Assembly: GCF_009915765.1 (NCBI RefSeq)
Contig: NZ_JAABLQ010000002.1
Location: 248,001-312,000, forward strand
Length of the DNA stretch: 64,000 nt
Source: Pannonibacter sp. XCT-53
GTDB taxonomy: Bacteria; Pseudomonadota; Alphaproteobacteria; Rhizobiales; Stappiaceae
Direction: 5' to 3'
This document shows, piece after piece, positions 47,945-57,391 of the stretch (positions within the stretch are counted from its first letter, which is position 1; each line of letters begins with the position of its first letter). A program made the position numbers and the translations under genes. The notes beneath the pieces were generated by a model. It worked only from the letters and a program-made list of their open reading frames with translations. It was not told the origin of the DNA and did no database searches.

Positions 47945-50704
47945 ATGGACGACCTCCTCAGAGAATTTCTGACCGAGACCAGCGAAAGTCTCGATGTTGT
48001 CGACGTAGAGCTCGTCAAGTTCGAGCAGGAGCCGAACAACGCCACCATTCTGGACAACATTTTCCGGCTGGTGCACACGATCAAGGGGACCTGCGGTTTC
48101 CTGGGCCTGCCGCGGCTTGAAGGCATTGCACATGCCGCCGAAACCCTGATGGGCAAGTTCCGCGATGGCGTGCCGGTGACCCCGGAAGCGGTGTCGCTGA
48201 TCCTCAACTCCATCGACCGCATCAAGGAGATCCTCGCGGATCTCGAGGCTGCCGAGGGTGAAGAGCCTCAGGGCGACGACAGCGACCTGATTTCCGAGCT
48301 GGAACGCATGTCGATGAGCGCGGAGATGCCTGCCGCCGCGCCCGTCAAGGCGGCTGCTCCCGCACCGGCCCCCGTGGTTGCCGAACCGGAGATCAAGCTT
48401 CCCGAACAGACCCTCGAGCGCGCCCTGCGTCCCGGCGAAGTGTCCCTCGACGAACTCGAGCGCGCCTTCCGCGAGACCGAGATCGAGGTCGAGGTGGCCG
48501 CTCCGGTCGAAGTCGTGGCCGAAGCTCCGGCTCCGAAGGCCCAGAAGGCTGCCCCTCGCGCGGCTGCCGTTGCGCCGAAGGATGACGACATCGACGACAA
48601 GGCCGACAAGAAGGCAGCTGCCGGTGGCGGTGTCTCCAACCAGTCCATCCGCGTCGCCGTCGAAACCCTCGAACACCTGATGACCATGGTGTCCGAGCTG
48701 GTGCTGACCCGCAACCAGCTCCTGGAAATCGTGCGCCGTCATGAAGACAGCGAATTCAAGGTGCCGCTGCAGCGTCTGTCCAACGTGACGGCCGAGCTGC
48801 AGGAAGGCGTCATGAAGACCCGCATGCAGCCGATCGGCAACGCCTGGCAGAAGCTGCCGCGCATCGTGCGTGACCTCAGCCAGGAACTGGAAAAGCCGAT
48901 CGAACTCGAAATGATCGGCGCCGAGACGGAACTCGACCGTCAGGTCCTTGAAATGATCAAGGATCCGCTGACCCACATGGTCCGCAACTCCGCTGACCAT
49001 GGCCTCGAGATGCCGGCCGCCCGTCGCGCCGCCGGCAAGCCGGAAAAGGGCATCATCACCCTGTCCGCCTATCACGAGGGTGGCCACATCATCATCGAGG
49101 TGAAGGACGACGGGCGCGGCCTGGACGTCGAGAAGATCAAGGCAAAGGCAGTCGAGCGCGGTCTGGCGACCGAGAACGAGCTCGAGAAGATGACCGATGC
49201 GCAGATCCACAAGTTCATCTTCGCAGCCGGCTTCTCCACCGCCGCCGCCGTCACCTCCGTGTCCGGCCGCGGGGTTGGCATGGATGTGGTGCGCAACAAC
49301 ATCGAGCTGATCGGCGGCACCGTCGACCTGCGCTCGGTGGCCGGCAAGGGCACGACCTTCGTCATCAAGATCCCGCTGACGCTGGCCATCGTGTCGACGC
49401 TGATCGTCGAGGCCAGCGGCGACCGCTTTGCCATCCCGCAGCTGTCGGTGGTCGAGCTGGTCCGCGTGCAGACCAACTCGGAACATCGCATCGAACGCAT
49501 CAAGGACACGCCGGTCCTGCGTCTGCGCAACAAGCTCCTGCCGCTGCTGCACCTGTCGCAGCTGCTCGGCATCTACGAGGGCGACAACGCGCAGAACGCG
49601 ATCAACGACGACAATGGCTTCATCGTCGTCATGCAGGTCGGCAGCCAGACCTTCGGTGTCGTCGTCGATGGCGTGTTCCACACCGAGGAAATCGTGGTCA
49701 AGCCGATGTCCTCGATGCTGCGCAACCTGACCATGTTCTCGGGCAACACCATCCTGGGTGATGGCTCGGTGATCATGATCATCGATCCGAACGGCATCGC
49801 CTCCGCCATGGCCTCCAGCGCCTCGAGCGCCGTGGCCGATCAGGTCGAGGAAGAGAGCGAGGATGCCCGCCGCAACGCTGCCGACGGCCAGAAGCCGATC
49901 TCGCTGCTGCTGTTCCGCGCCGGTGCACCCGAGCCCAAGGCCGTGCCGCTGTCGCTGGTCACGCGTCTCGAGGAATTCGAGGTGTCGAAGATCGAGCGCT
50001 CCAACGGCCGCGATCTGGTCCAGTACCGCGGCTCGCTGATGCCGCTGGTCTATGTCAACGAAGGCGACCATCACAAGCTCGAGGGCACCCAGCCGATGCT
50101 GGTCTTCTCCGACAGCGGCCGCTCCATGGGCCTCGTCGTTGACGAGATCGTCGACATCGTCGAGGACCGGCTCAACATCGAAGTGGGCTCCGAGCGTCCG
50201 GGCATTCTCGGCTCGGCGGTCATCAAGGAGCGCGCGACGGAAATCCTCGATCTCGGCTACTACCTGCCGCAGGCCTTCGAGGACTGGTTCATGCGCAAGG
50301 AGATGGACATCCGCTCGCTGACGAAGAAGATCCTCTTCGTCGACGACTCGCCCTTCTTCCGCAACATGCTGACGCCAGTGCTGAAGGCGGCCGGCTACGA
50401 TGTGACCACCTGCAACGGGCCGGATGAAGCGTTTGAACTGCTGGAACGCGGCATCGAGTTCCAGGCCGTGGTCAGCGACATCGAGATGCCGCGCGTCAAC
50501 GGTTTCGAGTTCTGCGAAGCCCTGCGCCGCGACCCGCGCTTCCGCAAGCTGCCGATCCTGGCCCTCTCGGCCATGGTCACGCCGGCCTCGATCGAACGCG
50601 GCCGTCAGGCAGGCTTCGACGACTATGTGGCGAAGTTCGACCGTCCGGGTCTGATCGCCGCTCTCAAGGATGTGTTCTCGGGTGAAATGGGAGTTGCCGC
50701 ATGA
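47945..50704 (+). CDS. cheA: Chemotaxis histidine kinase CheA, hybrid with two CheW-like domains and a receiver
   Basis: 919 aa. Domain order: Hpt with His44 (LVHTIKGTCGF), an Ala/Pro/Glu linker (about 110-228) in place of a clear P2, P3 dimerisation (about 231-330), HATPase with N-box Asn at about 347 and GRGVGMD near 441, a CheW-like P5 (about 480-615), a second CheW-like domain (about 650-785) and a receiver (about 792-919) with Asp845. It phosphorylates CheY and CheB from receptor input. The receiver may be an internal phosphate sink. The ATG at 47945 is preferred to an in-frame GTG at 47936. cheW overlaps its stop by four bases. Confidence 0.95.
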   Translation: MDDLLREFLTETSESLDVVDVELVKFEQEPNNATILDNIFRLVHTIKGTCGFLGLPRLEGIAHAAETLMGKFRDGVPVTPEAVSLILNSIDRIKEILADLEAAEGEEPQGDDSDLISELERMSMSAEMPAAAPVKAAAPAPAPVVAEPEIKLPEQTLERALRPGEVSLDELERAFRETEIEVEVAAPVEVVAEAPAPKAQKAAPRAAAVAPKDDDIDDKADKKAAAGGGVSNQSIRVAVETLEHLMTMVSELVLTRNQLLEIVRRHEDSEFKVPLQRLSNVTAELQEGVMKTRMQPIGNAWQKLPRIVRDLSQELEKPIELEMIGAETELDRQVLEMIKDPLTHMVRNSADHGLEMPAARRAAGKPEKGIITLSAYHEGGHIIIEVKDDGRGLDVEKIKAKAVERGLATENELEKMTDAQIHKFIFAAGFSTAAAVTSVSGRGVGMDVVRNNIELIGGTVDLRSVAGKGTTFVIKIPLTLAIVSTLIVEASGDRFAIPQLSVVELVRVQTNSEHRIERIKDTPVLRLRNKLLPLLHLSQLLGIYEGDNAQNAINDDNGFIVVMQVGSQTFGVVVDGVFHTEEIVVKPMSSMLRNLTMFSGNTILGDGSVIMIIDPNGIASAMASSASSAVADQVEEESEDARRNAADGQKPISLLLFRAGAPEPKAVPLSLVTRLEEFEVSKIERSNGRDLVQYRGSLMPLVYVNEGDHHKLEGTQPMLVFSDSGRSMGLVVDEIVDIVEDRLNIEVGSERPGILGSAVIKERATEILDLGYYLPQAFEDWFMRKEMDIRSLTKKILFVDDSPFFRNMLTPVLKAAGYDVTTCNGPDEAFELLERGIEFQAVVSDIEMPRVNGFEFCEALRRDPRFRKLPILALSAMVTPASIERGRQAGFDDYVAKFDRPGLIAALKDVFSGEMGVAA

Positions 50705-51177
50705 GTGCCTTGGAGCATAGCGTCGCCTCTGGCAGCGACATGATCCAGTACGTCACCGTCGTCATCGGTGGCCAGCTGTTCGGTCTTCCCATCTCGCAGG
50801 TGCATGACGTCTTCGTTCCCGAAAGCGTCACCCGCGTGCCGCTCTCCGCGCCGGAAGTGGCCGGTGTGCTGAACCTGCGCGGTCGCATCGTCACCGCGAT
50901 CGACATGCGCCGCCGGCTGCACCTGCCGCCGCGCCAGGACGGCCAGATGATGGCCGTCGGCATCGAGTACAAGCACGAATCCTACGGGCTGGTGATCGAT
51001 ACCGTTGGCGAGGTCCTGACCCTGTCGGCGAAGACGGCCGAACCCAATCCGCAGAACCTCGACAAGCGCTGGGCCGAGATCTCGGCCGGCGTGCACCGCC
51101 TGGATGGCCGCCTGATGGTGATCCTCGACGTGGACCGCCTGCTCGGGGCGATGATGAGCGAACCGATGGCCGCGTGA
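50701..51177 (+). CDS. cheW: Chemotaxis adaptor CheW
   Basis: 158 aa. It is a single CheW domain with the receptor/kinase-contact pattern YVTVVIGGQLFGLPISQVHDVF, VLNLRGRIVTAIDMRRRL and ILDVDRLLGA. It couples receptors to CheA. The start overlaps the end of cheA (ATGA), so translation is probably coupled. A gap of 43 bp separates it from cheY. Confidence 0.95.
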   Translation: MSALEHSVASGSDMIQYVTVVIGGQLFGLPISQVHDVFVPESVTRVPLSAPEVAGVLNLRGRIVTAIDMRRRLHLPPRQDGQMMAVGIEYKHESYGLVIDTVGEVLTLSAKTAEPNPQNLDKRWAEISAGVHRLDGRLMVILDVDRLLGAMMSEPMAA

Positions 51178-51220
51178 GGCCATCGGGACAGCTTGCCCCA
51201 GCAAAGTGGAGATGAAAGAG

Positions 51221-51586
51221 ATGAAGCAGTGTCTCGTGGTGGATGACTCCAGCGTCATCCGCAAAGTCGCCCGCCGGATCCTTGAGGACCTGCAGTTCGA
51301 GATCACCGAGGCCGAAGACGGTCAGCAGGCGCTCGACGCCTGTCGCAAGCACATGCCGGACGCGATCCTTCTCGACTGGAACATGCCCGTCATGGACGGC
51401 CTGGAGTTCCTGACCAGCCTGCGGCGCGAGCCCGGCGGCGAGAAGCCGGTGGTCGTGTTCTGCACGACCGAGAACGATGTGGCACACATTGCCCGCGCCA
51501 TCCGCGCGGGGGCCAACGAATACATCATGAAGCCGTTTGACCGGGAAATCGTCGAAGCGAAGTTCCAGGAAGTCGGCCTCATCTGA
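51221..51586 (+). CDS. cheY: Chemotaxis response regulator CheY
   Basis: 121 aa, a single receiver domain. The acidic pair DD (residues 8-9), phosphoacceptor Asp52 (ILLDWNMPVMDG), Thr near position 83 and the KPF lysine are all present. It carries the signal to the flagellar motor. The ATG at 51221 is chosen because GGAG sits nine bases upstream and the protein then has the standard length; two earlier in-frame starts (51206 GTG, 51212 ATG) lie inside or beside that ribosome site. Confidence 0.95.
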   Translation: MKQCLVVDDSSVIRKVARRILEDLQFEITEAEDGQQALDACRKHMPDAILLDWNMPVMDGLEFLTSLRREPGGEKPVVVFCTTENDVAHIARAIRAGANEYIMKPFDREIVEAKFQEVGLI

Positions 51587-51608
51587 CCCCCTCTGATCGG
51601 GTAGCCAC

Positions 51609-52811
51609 ATGGCATTTGCACAATTGAACCCCAGCACCGGCTCGACGCCGAACACGGATCCGATCCGCGTTATGGTCGTCGATGACGCCGTCGTCATCCG
51701 TGGCCTTCTCGGCCGCTGGCTCGACGCCGATCCGGCCCTTGCCGTTGTGGCCTCTCATCGCAACGGCAAGCTCGCCGTCGATGATATCCTGCGCTCCAAT
51801 CCGGATGTCGTCGTCCTCGACATCGAGATGCCCGAAATGGATGGCATGACGGCCCTGCCGCTGATGCTGGCCAAGAAGCGGGACCTCGTCGTCGTCATGG
51901 CCTCGACCCTGACGCGGCGCAACGCCGACATCTCGCTGCGGGCGCTGACCCTCGGGGCGGCCGATTATGTTCCGAAGCCGGAAACCACGTCCGAACTCAC
52001 GACATCCGTCGATTTCCGCCGTGAGCTGATCGAGAAGGTCAAGGTTCTCGGCGAGCGTGCCCGGCGCCTGTCCGGTCGCGGCAAGACGATGCGGGCGGAG
52101 ACCAACGCCGGCAAGACCGCGTCCCAGGCGCCCGTCGGTGCCCTTGCCAACCGTCCGGCCCTGCCGGCCGCGCGCGGGGCGGATGCGGGCAAGCCCGGGT
52201 TCCAGCTGAAACCCTATTCCTCGGCCCGTCCCCGCATCCTTGCCATCGGCTCCTCGACCGGCGGCCCCCAGGCGCTGCAGCAGCTGATGAAGGACATCGG
52301 ACCGGCCATCACCGACATTCCGGTCGTGATCACCCAGCACATGCCGCCCACCTTCACCGCGATCCTCGCCGAGCACATCGGCAAGGCCGCGATGCGGCCC
52401 TCCAAGGAGGCCGAGATGGGCGACGTGCTGCAGCCGGGTCACATCTACGTGGCCCCTGGCGGCAAGCACATGATCCTCGAAAAGGATGCCGGTGCGGTCA
52501 AGGTGCGTCTGACCGATGATCCGCCGGTTAACTTCTGCAAGCCGGCCGTGGATCCGCTGTTCGACAGCGTGGCCAAGGCCTATGGATCGGCCACGCTCGC
52601 GGTCGTCCTGACCGGCATGGGGTCCGATGGCGCCAATGGCGTGAAGACCATCTCCGGCGGCGGCGGCAGCATCATCGCCCAGGACGAGGCCTCCAGCGTC
52701 GTCTGGGGCATGCCGGGTGCCGCGGCCAACACCGGCCAGTGCAGCGACGTCCTGCCGCTGCTCGAGATCGGTCCCAAGATCGTGCGCGTGTTGAAGGGGA
52801 GTGCCCGATGA
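51609..52811 (+). CDS. cheB: Chemotaxis methylesterase CheB
   Basis: 400 aa. The receiver has Asp71 in VVLDIEMPEMDG. After a Lys/Ala-rich linker (about 150-205) the methylesterase domain has catalytic Ser216 (GSSTGGPQ), His244 (ITQHMPPT) and Asp340 (TGMGSDG). It demethylates receptors when phosphorylated. The N-terminal ~17 residues before the receiver are unusual but short. The stop overlaps cheR by four bases. Confidence 0.96.
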   Translation: MAFAQLNPSTGSTPNTDPIRVMVVDDAVVIRGLLGRWLDADPALAVVASHRNGKLAVDDILRSNPDVVVLDIEMPEMDGMTALPLMLAKKRDLVVVMASTLTRRNADISLRALTLGAADYVPKPETTSELTTSVDFRRELIEKVKVLGERARRLSGRGKTMRAETNAGKTASQAPVGALANRPALPAARGADAGKPGFQLKPYSSARPRILAIGSSTGGPQALQQLMKDIGPAITDIPVVITQHMPPTFTAILAEHIGKAAMRPSKEAEMGDVLQPGHIYVAPGGKHMILEKDAGAVKVRLTDDPPVNFCKPAVDPLFDSVAKAYGSATLAVVLTGMGSDGANGVKTISGGGGSIIAQDEASSVVWGMPGAAANTGQCSDVLPLLEIGPKIVRVLKGSAR

Positions 52812-53677
52812 CCCCGACTGAGTATGAGTTCCTCAAGCGCTTCCTGAAGGAACGCTCGGGTCTGGTCCTGTCCGACGACAAGCAGTACCTGGTCGAGAGC
52901 CGTCTGGTTCCCGTTGCGCGCAAGAACGGCATCGACACACTGTCGGCGCTGGTCATGAGCCTGCAGCGCGGCGGCAACGCCATGCTGGCCAATGCGGTCG
53001 TCGAGGCCATGACGACGAACGAGTCGTTCTTCTTCCGCGACAAGACGCCGTTCGAGCACTTCACCAACATCATGATGCCTGCCATGCTGGAAAAACGTGC
53101 CAGCACGCGCAGCATGAAGATCTGGTGCGCCGCCGCCTCGACCGGGCAGGAGCCCTATTCGCTCGGCATCTGCCTGAAGGAAGCCGCGCACAAGGTTGCC
53201 GGCTGGCGGATCCGCATCGTCGGCACTGACCTGTCGTCCGAGGTCCTGGAAAAGGCGAAGGCCGGCATCTACAGCCAGTTCGAGGTGCAGCGCGGCCTGC
53301 CGATCCAGATGCTGCTGAAGTATTTCTCGCAGCAGGGTGATCTCTGGCAGATCAATCCGGAACTGCGGGCGATGATCGAGTGGCGCAAGCTGAACCTGCT
53401 TGAGAACTTTTCCCATCTGGGCGAGTTCGACATCGTGTTCTGCCGCAACGTGCTGATCTATTTCGACCAGCAGACCAAGATCGACATCCTCCAGCGCATC
53501 GCCAAGATGATGCCCGAGGACGGCTTCCTGGTCCTGGGCGCGGCCGAGACGGTGGTCGGCCTCACAGATGCCTTCCAGCCGGTGCCGGGACAGCGTGGCC
53601 TCTACCAGCCGAAGCAGGCTGCGGAAGCCAAGGCTGCGCCGCGCCTCGCCATGGCCAGCAGCTTCAGCCTCAAGTAA
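52808..53677 (+). CDS. cheR: Chemotaxis methyltransferase CheR
   Basis: 289 aa. An N-terminal helical domain (MTPTEYEFLKRFLKERSGLVL) is followed by the SAM-binding domain with WCAAASTGQEPYSLGI and the FDIVFCRNVLIYF motif. It methylates receptor glutamates. There is no TPR extension. The ATG at 52808 overlaps cheB. It is the last gene of cheA-W-Y-B-R, and a strong terminator follows. Confidence 0.96.
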   Translation: MTPTEYEFLKRFLKERSGLVLSDDKQYLVESRLVPVARKNGIDTLSALVMSLQRGGNAMLANAVVEAMTTNESFFFRDKTPFEHFTNIMMPAMLEKRASTRSMKIWCAAASTGQEPYSLGICLKEAAHKVAGWRIRIVGTDLSSEVLEKAKAGIYSQFEVQRGLPIQMLLKYFSQQGDLWQINPELRAMIEWRKLNLLENFSHLGEFDIVFCRNVLIYFDQQTKIDILQRIAKMMPEDGFLVLGAAETVVGLTDAFQPVPGQRGLYQPKQAAEAKAAPRLAMASSFSLK

Positions 53678-53711
53678 GTCCGGCGACCGCAGTCGCCCGT
53701 TGCCTGTCGAG

Positions 53712-53740
53712 TGGCCGGTCCCGCAAGGACCGGCCATTTT
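53712..53740 (+). terminator. Rho-independent terminator of the che operon
   Basis: TGGCCGGTCC (53712-53721) pairs with GGACCGGCCA (53727-53736), followed by TTTT. Confidence 0.92.
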
Positions 53741-53894
53741 CATGTGCGATCACGCGGGCATCACAAAGGCGTCAGGGTGCGCCCGGATTGCCGCCTCCGG
53801 CAATCCCGTCTCCTCCAGCCGGCGTAGACACGCCGGTTCGCACATTCCGGACCGTCAGACCGTGAATGAGGGGCGAGAGCCCGAAGGAGGCAAC

Positions 53895-54875
53895 ATGACG
53901 GATCAGACATTCACCCTTTCCCGCCGCGGCATCCTGACCGGCGCCGCCGGTCTCGGCCTTGTTGGTCTTGCGGGGCCTGGGCTCGTGGTTTCGGCGGCGC
54001 AGGCGGCCGCGCCGAAGCAGGAGGCCGCACCGGCCGTGATCGGCCGGTTCCGGCTGGGCGAATTCGAGATCACCACGCTGCTGGACGGCGCGGCGGTGAG
54101 CGAGGAGCCCCAGAAGACCTTCGGCATGAATGCGACGCCGGAGGAATTCGCGGCCGTCTCGGGCGCCAACTTCCTGCCCGTCGACCGGTTCCGCAACTCC
54201 TTCACGCCGACGCTGGTCAATACGGGGCAGGAGCTCGTGCTGTTCGACACGGGCGTGGGCGAAGGCGGGCGTCCGGGGCGCGGCAACCTGCGCCAGGCCC
54301 TGCAGGCTGCCGGCTACAGCCCCGAGCAGGTCGACATCGTCGTGCTCACCCACATGCATCCGGACCACATCGGCGGCATGGTGGAGGCCGGCGCGGCTGC
54401 CTTCCCAAATGCCCGCTACGTGACGGGGCAGGGCGAGTTCGACTTCTGGTCGAAGCAGGATCCGGCCAGCAACGGGGTCGCCAAGCTGATGACGACGAAC
54501 ATCACGCCCTTTGCCGAAAAGATGACGTTCCTGGGCGATGGCGGCAGCGTCGTGTCCGGCATCACCGGCATGGCCGCCTTCGGCCACACGCCCGGGCACA
54601 TGGTCTACCGGCTGGAGTCCGGCGGTCAGCAGCTGCTGATCACCGGCGACATGACCAATCATTATGTCTGGTCGCTGGCGCAGCCGGACTGGGAGGTCCG
54701 GTTTGACATGGACAAGGCCGCGGCAGCCGCTACCCGGCGCAAGGTGCTCGGCATGCTGGCGAGCGAGCGCATTCCCTTCATCGGCTATCACATGCCGGCA
54801 CCGGCACTTGGCTTTGTCGAGGCGGCCGGCAACGGCTTCCGCTATGTGCCGGCGTCCTACCAGCTGAACCTCTGA
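53895..54875 (+). CDS. Tat-exported MBL-fold metallohydrolase
   Basis: 326 aa. A twin-arginine signal (SRRGILTGAAGLGLVGLAG, cut near AQA) precedes a metallo-beta-lactamase fold with the zinc motif THMHPDHIGG (His153, His155, Asp157, His158), GHTPGH and GDMTNHYVW. The substrate is unknown; the motif fits hydrolases such as quorum-signal lactonases, alkylsulfatases or quercetinases, and does not show beta-lactam resistance. A perfect AAGGAGG precedes the ATG. It stands between the che terminator and a bidirectional terminator, so it is a monocistron. Confidence 0.88.
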   Translation: MTDQTFTLSRRGILTGAAGLGLVGLAGPGLVVSAAQAAAPKQEAAPAVIGRFRLGEFEITTLLDGAAVSEEPQKTFGMNATPEEFAAVSGANFLPVDRFRNSFTPTLVNTGQELVLFDTGVGEGGRPGRGNLRQALQAAGYSPEQVDIVVLTHMHPDHIGGMVEAGAAAFPNARYVTGQGEFDFWSKQDPASNGVAKLMTTNITPFAEKMTFLGDGGSVVSGITGMAAFGHTPGHMVYRLESGGQQLLITGDMTNHYVWSLAQPDWEVRFDMDKAAAAATRRKVLGMLASERIPFIGYHMPAPALGFVEAAGNGFRYVPASYQLNL

Positions 54876-54911
54876 CGGGGCGCGGCCGCATCGCCGCCGT
54901 GACCAAAAGCG

Positions 54912-54943
54912 AAGGCCTCGCCGGCACCGCCGGCGAGGCCTTT
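54912..54943. terminator. Bidirectional terminator between the MBL gene and ctrA
   Basis: AAGGCCTCGCCGGC (54912-54925) pairs with its exact complement at 54929-54942 around a 3-nt loop. T-runs occur on the plus strand (TTTC) and, from AAAAGCG, on the minus strand (CGCTTTT). Confidence 0.9.
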
Positions 54944-54972
54944 CATCAGGAAGCGAGAGGGGTCAGGGGCGG

Positions 54973-55665
54973 TCAGGCCGCCACTTCCATGTCGGGCTCG
55001 CGCAGCACATAGCCGCGGCCCCAGACGGTCTCGATGTAGTTCTTGCCGTGCGTTGCCGCCGCGAGCTTCTTGCGCAGCTTGCAGATGAACACGTCGATGA
55101 TCTTCAGTTCGGGCTCGTCCATGCCACCATACAGGTGGTTCAGGAACATTTCCTTGGTCAGGGTGGTGCCCTTGCGGAGCGAGAGCAGCTCCAGCATCTG
55201 GTATTCCTTGCCCGTCAGATGGACGCGCTGGCCGGCCACTTCGACCGTCTTGGTGTCCAGATTGACGCGCAGGTCGCCCGTGACGATGACCGACTGGGCA
55301 TGGCCCTTCGAGCGGCGCACGATGGCGTGAATGCGGGCAACCAGCTCGTCCTTGTGGAACGGCTTGGTCATGTAGTCGTCGGCGCCGAAGCCGAGGCCAC
55401 GCACCTTGTCCTCGATGCCCGCAAGGCCGGAGAGGATGAGGATCGGAGTCTTGACCTTGGACACGCGCAATGTCCGCAGGACCTCGTAACCGGACATGTC
55501 CGGGAGGTTCAGGTCAAGCATGATAATGTCGTAATCGTACAGTTTGCCGAGGTCGATGCCTTCCTCGCCAAGATCTGTCGTGTAGACGTTGAAATTCTCG
55601 GACTTCAGCATCAGTTCGATGCTCTGCGCTGTGGCGCTATCGTCCTCAATCAACAATACACGCAT
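54973..55665 (-). CDS. ctrA: Cell-cycle response regulator CtrA
   Basis: 230 aa, close to Caulobacter CtrA. It has a receiver with Asp51 ([13 protein letters not shown]) and a winged-helix DNA-binding domain with [47 protein letters not shown] (only landmarks are given here). The degradation-signal end is ...DMEVAA, ending in two Ala as required for ClpXP turnover in Caulobacter. CtrA controls replication, division, motility and envelope genes. The ATG at 55665 follows AGGGG; the longer frame adds a non-conserved N-terminus. A CtrA half-site and several GANTC sites lie upstream. Confidence 0.97.
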   Translation of the reverse strand: MRVLLIEDDSATAQSIELMLKSENFNVYTTDLGEEGIDLGKLYDYDIIMLDLNLPDMSGYEVLRTLRVSKVKTPILILSGLAGIEDKVRGLGFGADDYMTKPFHKDELVARIHAIVRRSKGHAQSVIVTGDLRVNLDTKTVEVAGQRVHLTGKEYQMLELLSLRKGTTLTKEMFLNHLYGGMDEPELKIIDVFICKLRKKLAAATHGKNYIETVWGRGYVLREPDMEVAA

Positions 55666-56037
55666 GCCAATCCCCTTGTGCTGCCTATCCTGGGCGCGTC
55701 GCAACGGCTCTGTCGGTGCCTGCTACGAAGGACTGCTGTTAACCCCGACTCAAAGCTAGTGACCAATGGTTAACAAATTCTGATTCGCAGCAGCAAGCGT
55801 TATGACAACGAATCTGTGAAAAACAGCGCAAGGGTTTGAGAATCAAGAAAAATCTGATCCCGCGCCCACTTAACGTTTCACATGAAGAAATCGAACTAGC
55901 CGATTTCACACAGACTCATTTCATCCGATGCCGTTCCACCCTGAAATGGCTCTCGCCTCTCAACGCTTCGTTCATTAACATTAAGCACAGACGTAAACGT
56001 TCGGTTACCGGCGGCATCATTCCGAGGAGAAACGGCC
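55666..56037. promoter_or_regulatory. Divergent ctrA/fliI control region rich in GANTC sites
   Basis: GANTC (CcrM-type methylation) sites lie at 55747, 55782, 55810, 55840 and 55913, with another at 56062 inside fliI. A TTAACCAT half-site (minus strand, 55773-55766) faces ctrA, and TTAA motifs at 55739, 55870, 55975 and 55981 may serve ctrA or fliI. By base composition one GANTC per ~300 bp is expected. In Caulobacter, methylation of a GANTC site silences the ctrA P1 promoter. Confidence 0.75.
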
Positions 56038-56070
56038 CTGAAATCGCTCTTCGCAGAGATCGAATCGCTG

Positions 56071-57363
56071 ATGGCCACCGAGATCTGGGGGCGCGTCGTC
56101 GCCGTCCAGGGATTGCTCGTGGAGATCGCCGGGCCGATCCACGAAATGAGCGTCGGCGCGCGTCTGGCCATCGACATCGGCGAGGGGATTCCGCCAGTTT
56201 TTGCCGAGGTGGTGGGCTTCCGATCCGGCCATGCGCTGTGCATGCCGTTTTCCGGCCTCGAGGGGGTGAGGATGGGCTGCCGGGCGGTCATCTCCTCCCG
56301 TGACAGCGTCGTGCATCCTGCAAGTGGCTGGCTGGGCCGAGTTGTTAACGCCATGGGCGAGCCCATCGACGGACGCGGCCCGCTGCCGGGCGGAGAGACC
56401 GCGCGCCGTCTGCGCACCGCGCCCCCGCCGGCCGCCGACCGGGCCCGCGTCGGCGCGCCGCTCGATCTCGGGGTGCGCGCGCTCAACACCTTCGTCACGT
56501 GCTGCGAAGGCCAGCGCATGGGCATCTTCGCCGGCTCGGGTGTCGGCAAGTCGGTGCTCATGTCCATGCTCGCGCGCAACACGGACTGCGACGTTGCCGT
56601 CATCGGACTGATCGGCGAGCGGGGCCGGGAGGTCCAGGAATTCATCGAGGATGATCTTGGCGAGGAGGGGCTCGCCCGGTCTGTCGTCGTCGTCGCCACC
56701 TCGGACGAGAGTGTGCTGATGCGACGGCAGGCCGCCTATCTGGCGATGACCGTGGCAGAGCACTTCCGCGACGAGGGCAAGAAGGTCCTGTGCATGATGG
56801 ACTCGATCACGCGCTTTGCCATGGCGCAGCGCGAGATCGGCCTGTCCATCGGCGAGCCGCCGACCTCGAAGGGCTACACGCCCACCGTCTTCACCGAGCT
56901 GCCGCGCCTGCTCGAGCGGGCGGGACCGGGCAAGGTCGGCTCGGGCTCGATCACGGGCCTGTTCACCGTGCTGGTCGAGGGCGACAACCACAACGAACCT
57001 GTGGCCGACGCGGTGCGCGGCATTCTTGACGGACATGTGGTGATGGAGCGCAGCATCGCCGAACGGGGGCGCTATCCTGCGATCAATGTGCTAAAGTCGG
57101 TGTCCCGAACGATGCCGCGGTGCGTCCCGGAGCCCTATCTGCCCATCCTGCGGAAAGCCAAGGCGCTGATGGCGACCTTTTCCGACATGGAGGAGCTGAT
57201 CCGGCTGGGGGCCTACCGCCGCGGTTCGGATGCCCTCGTCGACGAGGCGATCCGCCGGCACGAGCCGATGGAGACCTTCCTGACGCAGGGGAAGGGCGAG
57301 GCGACGTCGCTCGACGACGGCTACATGATGCTCGCCAACCTTTTGGAAATGAGTCCGGGTTAA
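56071..57363 (+). CDS. fliI: Flagellar export ATPase FliI
   Basis: 430 aa from the ATG at 56071. Walker A AGSGVGKS lies at residues 154-161, the F1-type [28 protein letters not shown] at about 255-280. It energises export of flagellar rod, hook and filament proteins. The start is in doubt: a CTG at 56038, in frame and eight bases after GAGGAG, would add [11 protein letters not shown] before MATEIWG, close to the N-terminal helix seen in related FliI. No ribosome site precedes the ATG. fliJ follows 28 bp later. Confidence 0.93.
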   Translation: MATEIWGRVVAVQGLLVEIAGPIHEMSVGARLAIDIGEGIPPVFAEVVGFRSGHALCMPFSGLEGVRMGCRAVISSRDSVVHPASGWLGRVVNAMGEPIDGRGPLPGGETARRLRTAPPPAADRARVGAPLDLGVRALNTFVTCCEGQRMGIFAGSGVGKSVLMSMLARNTDCDVAVIGLIGERGREVQEFIEDDLGEEGLARSVVVVATSDESVLMRRQAAYLAMTVAEHFRDEGKKVLCMMDSITRFAMAQREIGLSIGEPPTSKGYTPTVFTELPRLLERAGPGKVGSGSITGLFTVLVEGDNHNEPVADAVRGILDGHVVMERSIAERGRYPAINVLKSVSRTMPRCVPEPYLPILRKAKALMATFSDMEELIRLGAYRRGSDALVDEAIRRHEPMETFLTQGKGEATSLDDGYMMLANLLEMSPG

Positions 57364-57391
57364 TGTATCGGCCAAAGGGGAGTATTGAGTC

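Noticed and set aside
47849..50074. A 741-codon frame antisense to cheA
   Set aside because: cheA is fully supported by domains on the plus strand; the antisense frame has none.
53895..54875. A beta-lactam resistance gene
   Set aside because: The MBL fold and zinc motif are shared by many hydrolases. The Tat signal and chromosomal core context give no support for antibiotic resistance.
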